The notes beneath the pieces were generated by a model. That model did not search any database and was not told the origin of the DNA. It saw only the letters and a list, made by a program, of their open reading frames with translations. A stretch of DNA of 64,000 nt from assembly GCA_031271755.1 (NCBI GenBank), contig JAISVB010000075.1, positions 78,955-142,954 of the forward strand. Direction: 5' to 3'. Of this stretch, positions 25,681-33,668 are shown in pieces. Source of the stretch: Culturomica sp. (GTDB taxonomy: Bacteria > Bacteroidota > Bacteroidia > Bacteroidales > Marinifilaceae). A program made the translations under genes and the position numbers. How positions within the stretch are numbered: the stretch's first letter is position 1; every line of letters begins with the position of its first letter.

Positions 25681-27318
25681 TCAACGCCGCTCGATCTCCC
25701 GGAGATTCTCCAGCTTCTTTTTCCGCAGAAAGCCGTTTATGTCCTCCAGGTGCTCCGTCACCTTTTTGTTCCCGAACTCATACACCTTGGTCACCAACCC
25801 GTTCAGGAAATCCCGGTCGTGCGAAACAACGATCAGGGTGCCGTCGAAATCGATCAGTGCATTTTTCAGAATGTCTTTGGTTTTGAGGTCTAAATGATTG
25901 GTCGGCTCGTCCAGTATCAATAAATTCACCGGCTGGAGCAGCAGTTTGATCATGGCCAGCCGGGTGCGCTCGCCGCCGGAGAGGATCTTTACCTTTTTGT
26001 CGATATCGTCCCCGCTGAACATAAACGCTCCCAGCAAATTTTTGGTGTTGCTCTTCAACTCCAAAGGCGTCACTTCGTCCACGGTCTGGTAAACAGTCAG
26101 GTTTTCGTCCAGCAGGGAGGCCTGGTTTTGGGCGAAATAACCGGTCCGGACGTTGTGCCCGAGGGTGAGGGTGCCCGTATAGTCCCGGATCTCGTCCATG
26201 ATACATTTCACCAACGTAGACTTCCCCTCTCCGTTCCTGCCCACAAAAGCGACCTTTTCGCCCCGTTCGATGGTGAAGCCGGCTTCGTTGAAAACGGGGT
26301 GTCCGTCGTACTGCTTGGACAACTCCTGCACAATAAGGGGGTAACTGCCCGAACGGGGAGAAGGCGGAAATTTGAGGCGGAGCGCCGAGGTATCCTCCTC
26401 GTCCACCTCCACGATCTCCAACTTTTCCAGCATCTTCACCCGGGACTGCACTTGCAGGGTTTTGGAATAAGTGCCTTTGAACCGTTCAATGAACTCCCGG
26501 GTCTCGGCGATCATTTTTTGCTGTTCGTCGTAAGCCTTTTGCTGGTGCGCCCGCCGCTCCCGGCGCAAAATCAGGTATTGGGAATAGTTGACTTTGTAGT
26601 CGTAGATCCGTCCCATGGTCACCTCGATGGTGCGGGTGGTGATCCGGTCTACAAAGGCCCGGTCGTGCGATATCAAAACAACAGCCCTGCCGCTGCTCAC
26701 CAAAAAATCTTCCAGCCACTGGATGGAATCGATGTCCAGATGGTTGGTCGGCTCGTCCAGCAGGAGCACATCCGGATTTTTCAACAGCATCTTGGCCAAC
26801 TCGATCCGCATCCGCCACCCGCCGCTGAATTCGCTGGTCGGTTTGTGCAACTCCTCCCGTTTAAAGCCCAATCCTGTCAATGTTTTTTCCACATCCGCCT
26901 CGAAATGGGTCTGGTCGATGCCGTAGAATTTTTCGCTCAGGGCGGAAACCTCCTCGATCAGCTTGAAATATTCCGGGGAGTCGTAGTCGGTACGCTCCGT
27001 CAACTGCCGGTTCAACTCCTCGATCCGTCGCTCCATCTCGAACAGGTGGGCGAAAGCCTGGGAAGCCTCTTCAAAAACCGTCCGCCCGTCCTCCGTCATC
27101 AGGTGTTGGGGAAGATACGCGATCACCGCCTCCTTCGGGACGCTGACCGCTCCCTTCGTCGGTTTGCGCTCTCCCGCCAAAATCTTCAACAGGGTGGATT
27201 TCCCGGCTCCGTTTTTGCCCATCAGGGCGATCCGGTCCTTCTCGTTGATCTGGAAAGAGACATCCTTAAAAAGCACCCGGTCGCCGAACTCTACGGCCAA
27301 AGCATCTGCTGAAATCAT
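25681..27318 (-). CDS. ABC-F family ATPase
   Basis: The 545-residue protein has two ABC domains and no membrane segments. Walker A motifs are GKNGAGKST (about residue 36) and GRNGEGKST (about 355). Signature motifs are SGGWRMRIELA and LSGGERTRLAMIKLL, and LLLDEPTNHLDIDS / LILDEPTNHLDLKT are the Walker B regions. The linker between the domains is charged and helical. ABC-F proteins act on the ribosome (EttA, Uup, YdiF types) in translation or rescue. No evidence points to an antibiotic-resistance subtype. The ATG start MISADALAVEFGDRVLF is preferred over a GTG one codon before it. Confidence 0.92.
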   Translation of the reverse strand: MISADALAVEFGDRVLFKDVSFQINEKDRIALMGKNGAGKSTLLKILAGERKPTKGAVSVPKEAVIAYLPQHLMTEDGRTVFEEASQAFAHLFEMERRIEELNRQLTERTDYDSPEYFKLIEEVSALSEKFYGIDQTHFEADVEKTLTGLGFKREELHKPTSEFSGGWRMRIELAKMLLKNPDVLLLDEPTNHLDIDSIQWLEDFLVSSGRAVVLISHDRAFVDRITTRTIEVTMGRIYDYKVNYSQYLILRRERRAHQQKAYDEQQKMIAETREFIERFKGTYSKTLQVQSRVKMLEKLEIVEVDEEDTSALRLKFPPSPRSGSYPLIVQELSKQYDGHPVFNEAGFTIERGEKVAFVGRNGEGKSTLVKCIMDEIRDYTGTLTLGHNVRTGYFAQNQASLLDENLTVYQTVDEVTPLELKSNTKNLLGAFMFSGDDIDKKVKILSGGERTRLAMIKLLLQPVNLLILDEPTNHLDLKTKDILKNALIDFDGTLIVVSHDRDFLNGLVTKVYEFGNKKVTEHLEDINGFLRKKKLENLREIERR

Positions 27319-27343
27319 CACGGAATCATTTTACGACAGGGGG

Positions 27344-27370
27344 CAAAGGTAAATAATTTCACTATATTTG
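27344..27370. promoter_or_regulatory. Back-to-back -7 boxes of the ABC-F and metallo-hydrolase genes
   Basis: On the minus strand TACCTTTG (27344-27351) faces the ABC-F gene, 25 bp before its ATG. On the plus strand TATATTTG (27363-27370) faces the metallo-hydrolase gene at 27404. The two promoters overlap, so transcription in one direction may hinder the other. Clear TTTG boxes at -33 are not visible. Confidence 0.55.
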
Positions 27371-27403
27371 TAAGGTGCTAAGAAAACAATTTGTACAGAG
27401 CAG

Positions 27404-28402
27404 ATGAGTCATCACATATCTTTTCGGCGAAACGAAGGATTGCTGACCGTAAAACCTTACTGGAAAGGGAATCCGGTTGTGAGGGGGCGTTTTGTGAACC
27501 GGTATCACCGTAAAAAACAGGGAATCGGAAGTGTGTTGAAGTGGCGCTTTTCCCCCAACCCCCAGCGCAAAGAGAAGCGGCGGGAGAAGTGGGATCCGGA
27601 AATAGACTACCTGCACTCCCTGCAGGACCTGCCGGGCAATTTTTTAGTGTGGCTGGGACACAACTCTTTTTACCTGCAGATCGGAGGGAAGCGGTTCATG
27701 TTCGACCCGGTGTTCGGGAATATCCCTTTTGTGCGCCGGCAAAGCAAGCTGCCGGTCAATCCCGAACTGTTCAAAAACGTGGATTACCTGCTGCTGAGCC
27801 ACGACCATTTCGACCATACGGACAAAAAGAGCATTGGCCGGCTGTATCGCAACAACCCCCGGATGAAAGTATTTGCCGGTTTGGGAACCGGCGCATTGAT
27901 CCGGAAATGGAGCCCGGGTGCGGAGGTGATCGAAGCGGGTTGGTACCAGCAGTTGGCCGATGGGGATATAAAGATCACTTTTCTGCCTTCCCAGCATTGG
28001 GGAAAACGTTCCGTGCAGGACGGCGGGAAGCGGTTGTGGGGAGCCTTTCTGATCGCTGTGAACGGGATCTCCCTCTATTACAGCGGGGACACCGGTTACT
28101 CGGAGCATTTTTCGGAGGTGCGGGAACTGTTCGGAGCGCCGGATTATGCCCTGCTCGGGATCGGCGCCTACAAACCGCGCTGGTTTATGCAGCCCAACCA
28201 CATTTCGCCGTACGACTCTCTCACCGCCTCCGAAAAGATGGGCGCGGGGATCACCATTCCCATGCACTACGGCACCTTCGACCTGTCCGACGAACCGCTG
28301 AGCGATCCGCCCAAAGTATTTGCCGAAGAGGCCGGAAAAAGAAACATCCGCATCGCTATTCCGCGTTTGGGAGAGATCGTCTCCCTGAATCCCATACACT
28401 AA
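27404..28402 (+). CDS. Metallo-beta-lactamase-fold hydrolase (NAPE-PLD/UlaG-like)
   Basis: The 332-residue protein has the motif LLLSHDHFDHTD (HxHxDH, about residues 130-135), plus LPSQHWGKRS, YYSGDTGYSEHF (metal-bridging Asp) and IPMHYGTFDL. The N-terminal region FLVWLGHNSFYLQIGGKRFMFDPVF is typical of the NAPE-PLD-like branch, which hydrolyses phosphodiester or lipid substrates. The physiological substrate is unknown. No signal peptide is seen. Its stop overlaps the converging Rid-family gene by 4 bp. Confidence 0.85.
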   Translation: MSHHISFRRNEGLLTVKPYWKGNPVVRGRFVNRYHRKKQGIGSVLKWRFSPNPQRKEKRREKWDPEIDYLHSLQDLPGNFLVWLGHNSFYLQIGGKRFMFDPVFGNIPFVRRQSKLPVNPELFKNVDYLLLSHDHFDHTDKKSIGRLYRNNPRMKVFAGLGTGALIRKWSPGAEVIEAGWYQQLADGDIKITFLPSQHWGKRSVQDGGKRLWGAFLIAVNGISLYYSGDTGYSEHFSEVRELFGAPDYALLGIGAYKPRWFMQPNHISPYDSLTASEKMGAGITIPMHYGTFDLSDEPLSDPPKVFAEEAGKRNIRIAIPRLGEIVSLNPIH

Positions 28403-29532
28403 AACGGGGCGAATTTCGTATTCTTTCCTGCTTTTACGGCCATGCACTCCGCTTCCACCAGCCAGCCGGGGCGGCATACGGGCGCCCAGACCAGAACGTA
28501 AGGAATACCGGAACAACTCTTTTCCAGATACTCCCCGACCTTTTCGGCATCGGCCGTATCCCGCAGATAGACGATCATCTGCATGACATCCTCCAGGCTG
28601 CACTCCGCTTCTTTCAGCAATGCGCCGATATTTTCAAACATCCGCTCCGTCTGCCCGGCGATCTCCTGCGGGTGTACAATTTCCCCCTTGTTGTCGATGC
28701 TGGCCGTACCGGATATAAAAACATGCCGCCGGTCGCCGTAGTCCACAGCCGTTCCCCGTTCAAAAGTAACCCCGTATTCGTAAGTGGGATTCAGGTGGGC
28801 GGGCGCCTGTAAGTAACGGATCTGTTCCGGAGAGATGCCGTGTATGGCGTATGCATCCATTAATACCAGCGACCGGGGATCGACCGCTTTCCCTTCGATG
28901 CCGGTACTGGCAATAAAATGAGTGGCAGGGGTCAGGCCCTCTTTTTCAAAGAAGGCTTTCCTGGCTCGAACCATCCCTGCATAGTGGATATCCACCCCTT
29001 GTACATAGATCCAGGTCCGGATGCAATGATCCGCCAGCGAACAGCCGTATCCGGCCAGTTCCCGTGCATACCGGTCAAAAATGGTATCGGTCGCCCGGAA
29101 CTCGTCCGCTCCGGGAACCTGCAGGCCGGAATGGCGGATGTGGGAATAACCCGCATGCCTCCAGACACAGGAGCCGGCACTGTGCGAAGAGTCACCCCCT
29201 TCTGCCAAATAGATCCACAGGCAAACCTTGCTGCCGTTCAACGGGGGTTGCTGTACCACGGAAACACATCCGTTCCCGTTTTTTAAAAAGTGTTGCTGGT
29301 TGGCGGCGTCACTGACAAAATAGCGCCGGAACAGAGGGGTGCAGCCGGGGAATAGATATTGCAAATGCTCTGCGGCGGTTTCTACAGCCTGAAATTGTTC
29401 CTCCGCGGAAAGCTGCCGGTTTTTTGTTTCGATGACCGCGTGGTGTTCCGCCACCCCGTTTTCGGGGCGAAAACTGCGTACGGAAGCGGTGACGGTCAGG
29501 TCCGGCCACTGTATAAGCTGTTCTTTGTGCAT
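28399..29532 (-). CDS. Two-domain protein with C-terminal Rid (YjgF/UK114) domain
   Basis: The protein has 377 residues. The C-terminal ~120 residues are a Rid domain (HVFISGTASIDNKGEIVHPQEIAGQTERMFENIGALL.., ending APVCRPGWLVEAECMAV, with the conserved Arg and Glu). The N-terminal ~230 residues are a less common extension (AGSCVWRHAGYSHIRHSGLQV, YARELAGYGCSLADHCIRTWIYVQGVDIHY). The architecture resembles chorismatase-like two-domain Rid relatives (FkbO/Hyg5), but activity is uncertain. Rid enzymes deaminate reactive enamines and imines. The start at MHKEQLIQWPDL is preferred; an ATG 23 codons upstream gives a Thr/Ser-rich stretch that overlaps the preceding gene. Confidence 0.7.
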   Translation of the reverse strand: MHKEQLIQWPDLTVTASVRSFRPENGVAEHHAVIETKNRQLSAEEQFQAVETAAEHLQYLFPGCTPLFRRYFVSDAANQQHFLKNGNGCVSVVQQPPLNGSKVCLWIYLAEGGDSSHSAGSCVWRHAGYSHIRHSGLQVPGADEFRATDTIFDRYARELAGYGCSLADHCIRTWIYVQGVDIHYAGMVRARKAFFEKEGLTPATHFIASTGIEGKAVDPRSLVLMDAYAIHGISPEQIRYLQAPAHLNPTYEYGVTFERGTAVDYGDRRHVFISGTASIDNKGEIVHPQEIAGQTERMFENIGALLKEAECSLEDVMQMIVYLRDTADAEKVGEYLEKSCSGIPYVLVWAPVCRPGWLVEAECMAVKAGKNTKFAPF

Positions 29533-29536
29533 GCTG

Positions 29537-30511
29537 TCAGAGCGGCCGGTTGGCGTAGAGGTCGTTGAAATTGACCGGTTTGTATTCGTGTTCCGTGTCA
29601 TTTTCCTGTAACTCCTCCGCCGTTTTCAGGTCGGCTGCGGCTCCTTCGGCATCTCCCAGCACCTCTCTGGCTTTTGCCCGGGCTATGTAAGCCCCGGCAA
29701 AACCGGGCAATTGCTCGATGGCTTCCTCCAACAGCGCGATGGCGGCTTCCGCCTGTTCCGTTCCGATCAGGATCCGGGCAGCCTCCAAATACCCCTGCTC
29801 GTTAAACGGATTCAATTCAATGACCTGCCGGTAATCCCCAAGGGCTTTTTCCGGTGCTTGCAGCGCTTCGTGTGCCCGACCCCGGAGCAGATAGGCATTC
29901 TCCTCCTCCGGGTGTAGACCGATCAACAGCCCGGCGTCTTCCAGCGCCTCCTGCGGCCGGTTCCACCCCATGTACAGTTCGGTTCGCAAAAGCAACGCTT
30001 CCGCCTTTCCTTCCGGCAGCTCTGCGGCCTTGCTGCAAGCCGCCACCGCCTCCTCCTGCCGGCCAAGTTCCCGAAGGGCCCTCGCCATCAACAGGTAAGC
30101 CCGGTGGTCGGTTTCGTCCAAAGCAAGCGTCCGGCGGCACTCCTCCAGGGCTTTCTCCGGCTCATTCTCCCCGTAGTAGAGTTGCGCCCGGTTCAGAAAG
30201 GTATCCTTAAAACCGGGATCCAGTTCCGCCAGCCGGTCGTAAACGGCCAGCGCCTCCTCCGTCTCCTGCAAACGGACACAGGCCGTCGCCAGATAGGTCA
30301 GCGTCTGGAACTCTTCCCGCAAAGCCAGCGCCTCCCGGAAACAGCGGGCGGCGTAACCCGTTTTCCCGATTTTGAGGGCTTTCAGGCCGTCGTACTTCAA
30401 AATATCGAATTTCCGCTGCTTTTCTTTCTCGTTTGCCTCCTCCCGGGCGCTGCCCTCCGGGCGTTCCTTTCCCGCCGATCCGGAAAAGAGAGATTTAAAA
30501 AAACCGACCAT
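29537..30511 (-). CDS. Tetratricopeptide-repeat protein
   Basis: The 324-residue protein starts MVGFFKSLFSGSAGKE; an ATG two codons upstream is also possible. After a short charged linker come at least seven TPR units (KIGKTGYAARCFREALALREE, ETEEALAVYDRLAELDPGFKD, NEPEKALEECRRTLALDETDH, LGRQEEAVAACSKAAELPEGK, QAPEKALGDYRQVIELNPFNE, EQAEAAIALLEEAIEQLPGFA). It has no signal peptide, so it is probably cytoplasmic. The partner is unknown. It ends 4 bp before the Rid gene start, suggesting an operon, and is divergent from dcp. A -7 variant TATATTCG lies at 30538-30545 on the minus strand. Confidence 0.7.
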   Translation of the reverse strand: MVGFFKSLFSGSAGKERPEGSAREEANEKEKQRKFDILKYDGLKALKIGKTGYAARCFREALALREEFQTLTYLATACVRLQETEEALAVYDRLAELDPGFKDTFLNRAQLYYGENEPEKALEECRRTLALDETDHRAYLLMARALRELGRQEEAVAACSKAAELPEGKAEALLLRTELYMGWNRPQEALEDAGLLIGLHPEEENAYLLRGRAHEALQAPEKALGDYRQVIELNPFNEQGYLEAARILIGTEQAEAAIALLEEAIEQLPGFAGAYIARAKAREVLGDAEGAAADLKTAEELQENDTEHEYKPVNFNDLYANRPL

Positions 30512-30608
30512 ATACATTGATTTTGAATTGAAACAGCGCGAATATAGCAAAATATGCCGGAAATTTCACCTATCTTCGCAGCCTATAAGTTACCTAATAC
30601 AAACAAAC

Positions 30609-32705
30609 GTGAAAAAAATGATTGCAATCGCAGGATTAGCCGTTCTGTTAGGAGCCTGCGGAGGAAAGAAAGGAAATACGGACGGAAATCCGTTTTTCGC
30701 CGAGTATAAAACGCCTTTCGGTGTGCCTCCTTTTGAGGAGATCCGGTTGGAACATTACAAACCGGCCTTCCTGAAAGGGATGGAGGAGCAGAAAAAAGAG
30801 ATCGAAACCATCGTGACCGACACCGCTCCGGCGACCTTTGAAAATACCATTGCCGCCCTGGATCAGAGCGGTTCGCTGTTGCGCCGGGTACGGGCTGTTT
30901 TCGGCGGTCTGATCGGCGCCAACGGATCGGATGAGATGCAGGCGTTAGACAAAGAACTCTCTCCGCTGCTTTCCCGACACAGCGACGATATCAGCCTGAA
31001 CCCGGCGCTCTTTGCCCGGATAAAAGCCGTTTACGAAGGGAGCGAAAAAGCGAACTTAGACAAAGAACAGGCCAAATTGTTGGAAGAGACCTACAAAAGA
31101 TTCATCCGGGGCGGCGCCAATCTGGATGCGGAAAAACAGGCGAAACTCCGGGAATTGAACGGCCGGCTCTCCCTGTTGGAGATCACCTTCGGGCAAAACA
31201 TGCTGAAAGAGACCAACGCGTTTAAGTTGGTCATCGACAACGAACAGGATCTGGCCGGTTTGCCGGAGAGCCTCATCGCCGGCGCGAAAGAGGCTGCCGG
31301 AGAAGAAGGCAAGTGGGTGTTTACACTGCACAACCCGAGCATCATGCCTTTCCTGCAATTTGCCGACAACCGGGCGTTGCGGGAGCAGATTTTCAACGCG
31401 TACATCAACCGGGGCAATAACGGCGGCGAAAACGACAACAAAGCGGTCGTAAAAGAGCTGGTCACCCTGCGGTTGGAAAAAGCGAAACTGCTGGGCTATG
31501 CCGATTACGCCGCCTTTGTGTTGGAAGAACGGATGGCCAAAGAGGCCGCCAATGTGTACAACCTGCTGCAACAGGTATGGGAACCTGCCTTGGCGAAAGC
31601 AAAAAGCGAAGCTGCCGATCTGCAAGCCCTGATGAACAAGGGCGGTGCACAGGAAGAGTTACAGGGCTGGGATTGGAGTTATTACACCGAAAAAGTAAAG
31701 AAAGCCCGTTTTGACATAGACGAAAACCTGTTGCGCCCTTACCTGAAATTGGAAAACGTACGGAACGGGATGTTTTGGGTCGCCAATAAACTCTACGGTG
31801 TTACGTTCACAGCCGTCGCCGACATTCCGAAACCTTACCCGGAAGCAGAAGCATTCGAATGCAAGGACCGGGACGGAACCCACCTCGGCGTGCTCTACTT
31901 AGACTACTTCCCCCGCTCCACCAAGCGGGGAGGAGCCTGGTGCGGAACCTACCGCTCCCAGACATACGAAAACGGAACGCGGGTAGCCCCGGTGGTGACC
32001 ATCGTATGTAACTTTACCAAACCCTCCGGCGGCCAGCCGGCCCTGCTCAGTCCGGACGAAGCGGAAACCATTTTCCACGAATTCGGACACGCGCTGCACA
32101 ACCTGTTCAAAGATGTCCACTATTACGGCGTGTCGGGCGTGCCCCGCGATTTTGTGGAACTGCCCTCCCAGATCATGGAACATTGGGTATTCCGGCCGGA
32201 AGTGCTGAACGAATACGCCCGCCACTACGAAACGGGTGAAGTGATCCCGGGGGATCTCGTCGAAAAATTGGAAAAGAGCGGAACATACGGAGAGGGATTT
32301 GCCACCTCCGAATACATAGAGGCCTCTGTGCTGGATATGGATTTCCACGTCCTGAAAGAGATCCCGGCGGATTTCGATGTGGTTGCTTTCGAAGCGGCTT
32401 CCATGAAGCGGCTGCACGCCCTGCCGCAGATCCCGCCCCGTTACAGGAGCACTTACTTTAACCACACCATGGGCGGAGGCTATACGGCCGGCTATTACAG
32501 CTATATGTGGTCGGAAGTGTTGGATGCGGACGCTTTCCAGGCCTTTGTAGAGGCCGGCAACCTGTTCGATCCGGCTACGGCAGAGCGGTTCCGGAAATAC
32601 ATCCTGACCCCCGGCGGAATCGACGACGCTACGACGATGTATATCCATTTCCGCGGCGCTGAACCCGGCGTGGAACCCTTGTTGAAAAACCGCGGGTTGA
32701 AATAA
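30609..32705 (+). CDS. dcp: Peptidyl-dipeptidase Dcp-like M3 peptidase, lipoprotein
   Basis: The protein is 698 residues from a GTG start; an ATG three codons later is possible. It opens with MKKMIAIAGLAVLLGACGG, a lipoprotein signal with Cys17. The zinc motif FHEFGHALHN (HExxH at 490-494) and the downstream ligand region FATSEYIEASVLD identify family M3. C-terminal motifs RYRSTYFNHTMGGGYTAGYYSYMWSEVLDADAF are typical of Dcp. It removes dipeptides from peptide C-termini, probably in the periplasm, feeding peptide nutrition. A -7 variant TATCTTCG is at 30571-30578. Confidence 0.92.
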   Translation: MKKMIAIAGLAVLLGACGGKKGNTDGNPFFAEYKTPFGVPPFEEIRLEHYKPAFLKGMEEQKKEIETIVTDTAPATFENTIAALDQSGSLLRRVRAVFGGLIGANGSDEMQALDKELSPLLSRHSDDISLNPALFARIKAVYEGSEKANLDKEQAKLLEETYKRFIRGGANLDAEKQAKLRELNGRLSLLEITFGQNMLKETNAFKLVIDNEQDLAGLPESLIAGAKEAAGEEGKWVFTLHNPSIMPFLQFADNRALREQIFNAYINRGNNGGENDNKAVVKELVTLRLEKAKLLGYADYAAFVLEERMAKEAANVYNLLQQVWEPALAKAKSEAADLQALMNKGGAQEELQGWDWSYYTEKVKKARFDIDENLLRPYLKLENVRNGMFWVANKLYGVTFTAVADIPKPYPEAEAFECKDRDGTHLGVLYLDYFPRSTKRGGAWCGTYRSQTYENGTRVAPVVTIVCNFTKPSGGQPALLSPDEAETIFHEFGHALHNLFKDVHYYGVSGVPRDFVELPSQIMEHWVFRPEVLNEYARHYETGEVIPGDLVEKLEKSGTYGEGFATSEYIEASVLDMDFHVLKEIPADFDVVAFEAASMKRLHALPQIPPRYRSTYFNHTMGGGYTAGYYSYMWSEVLDADAFQAFVEAGNLFDPATAERFRKYILTPGGIDDATTMYIHFRGAEPGVEPLLKNRGLK

Positions 32706-32743
32706 CCCGCTCGTCTGTAGACCGGTCTCTTTTTCGACCATCG

Positions 32744-32807
32744 CTTTGGCCTGCTGTTTTCGGAAGCAAAAAAGACGCTTCTTCGAATCGGCAGGCCAAA
32801 GTTTTTT
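32744..32807 (+). terminator. Terminator of dcp with an inner hairpin
   Basis: An 11-bp stem CTTTGGCCTGC (32744-32754) / GCAGGCCAAAG (32791-32801) is followed by TTTTTTG. The 36-nt loop contains a smaller stem GAAGC / GCTTC (32763-32781). The long branched form is unusual, but the T run supports termination. Confidence 0.65.
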
Positions 32808-32884
32808 GTAACAAAAACAACGCTGATTCGTCTTACGGTTAAAACCTCCCGATCGCGCGCAAGGAAGTTTGCAACAAATGAAAA

Positions 32885-32912
32885 AGAGAGTTGCGATTTC
32901 TCGTAACTCTCT
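32885..32912 (-). terminator. Terminator of the CAT-anticodon tRNA
   Basis: On the minus strand, AGAGAGTT pairs with AACTCTCT (imperfect inner pairing CGA / TCG) and is followed by TTTTTC. It lies 11 bp after the 3' end of the tRNA. Confidence 0.75.
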
Positions 32913-32923
32913 CTGTTTCTGTG

Positions 32924-32997
32924 TGGTCCCACTTGGGCTTGAACCAAGGACCCCCTGATTATGAGTCAGGTGCTCTAACCAGCTGAGCTATAGGACC
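32924..32997 (-). tRNA. tRNA with CAT anticodon (Met elongator or Ile2)
   Basis: The 74-nt cloverleaf on the minus strand has acceptor GGTCCTA / TGGGACC with discriminator A, a D-arm TAGCTCAGCTGGTTAGAGC, an anticodon loop CTCATAA and a T-arm GGTTCAAGCC. Anticodon CAT fits either elongator tRNA-Met or lysidine-modified tRNA-Ile2. It is not an initiator, which would normally have a run of three G-C pairs above the anticodon loop. I cannot decide between Met and Ile2 by eye. Confidence 0.93.
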
Positions 32998-33038
32998 TGC
33001 ATAAACAATAAAACGCACCGTTTTACCGGCAGCGGCTG

Positions 33039-33071
33039 CAAATATAGGGATAAAAACCGGTTTTTTGCAAA
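33039..33071 (-). promoter_or_regulatory. Promoter of the CAT-anticodon tRNA
   Basis: On the minus strand: TTTG (33068-33071), 21 nt, TATATTTG (33039-33046). This is a full consensus match, about 41 bp upstream of the mature tRNA 5' end. Confidence 0.8.
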
Positions 33072-33179
33072 GTATGTGCGAAAAAAATGTTACTTTCGTC
33101 GTAGGCTGAAAATGAAACGCTCAGCCGGCCTGTGGCGGAAACATAAGATACATAAACAGAACGGTTCATCCTGAAAAAC

Positions 33180-33653
33180 ATGAAAATTTGCCTGTTGGTG
33201 ATCGGTAAAACCGATGCGGAGTACATACGCAGCGGGGTGGCGGAATACGAAAAGCGGCTCGGGAAATACCTCCCCTACGAAATGAAAGTATTGCCCGACC
33301 TCAAAAACAGCCGGAACCTCACCGAAGCCGTGCAAAAAGAGAGAGAGGGAGAGGCGATCATCGAACAGTTGCAGGCGGGGGATCACGTTGTATTGTTGGA
33401 CGAACGGGGCGAATCATACACATCGGTCGGCTTTTCGGAATTCCTGGCACAAAAGATACTGTCCGGTATCAGGAGATTGGTATTTGTGATCGGAGGCCCC
33501 TACGGATTTTCGGACGAAGTATACCGACAGGGCCGGGCAAAAATAGCACTCTCCCGGATGACCTTTTCGCACCAGATGGTGCGGATGATCTTTGTGGAAC
33601 AACTCTACCGGGCGCTGACCATCCTTTGGGGAGAGCCGTATCACCACCGGTAA
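33180..33653 (+). CDS. rlmH: 23S rRNA (pseudouridine1915-N3)-methyltransferase
   Basis: The 157-residue SPOUT-class enzyme has the SAM-knot motifs FVIGGPYGFSDEVYRQG and LSRMTFSHQMVRMIFVEQLYRAL and ends in GEPYHHR, the standard RlmH C-terminus. It methylates pseudouridine 1915 in helix 69 of 23S rRNA on the 70S ribosome. It is followed 15 bp later by a large histidine kinase gene. Confidence 0.96.
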   Translation: MKICLLVIGKTDAEYIRSGVAEYEKRLGKYLPYEMKVLPDLKNSRNLTEAVQKEREGEAIIEQLQAGDHVVLLDERGESYTSVGFSEFLAQKILSGIRRLVFVIGGPYGFSDEVYRQGRAKIALSRMTFSHQMVRMIFVEQLYRALTILWGEPYHHR

Positions 33654-33668
33654 CAAAACAGAAAGCGG

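Noticed and set aside
25681..27318. Antibiotic-resistance ABC-F protein
   Set aside because: The protein fits the housekeeping YdiF/EttA-like group; nothing in the inter-domain linker or context points to resistance.
27541..28812. A 423-codon plus-strand frame overlapping the metallo-hydrolase gene
   Set aside because: Out-of-frame reading of a gene with a clear HxHxDH motif; no motif of its own.
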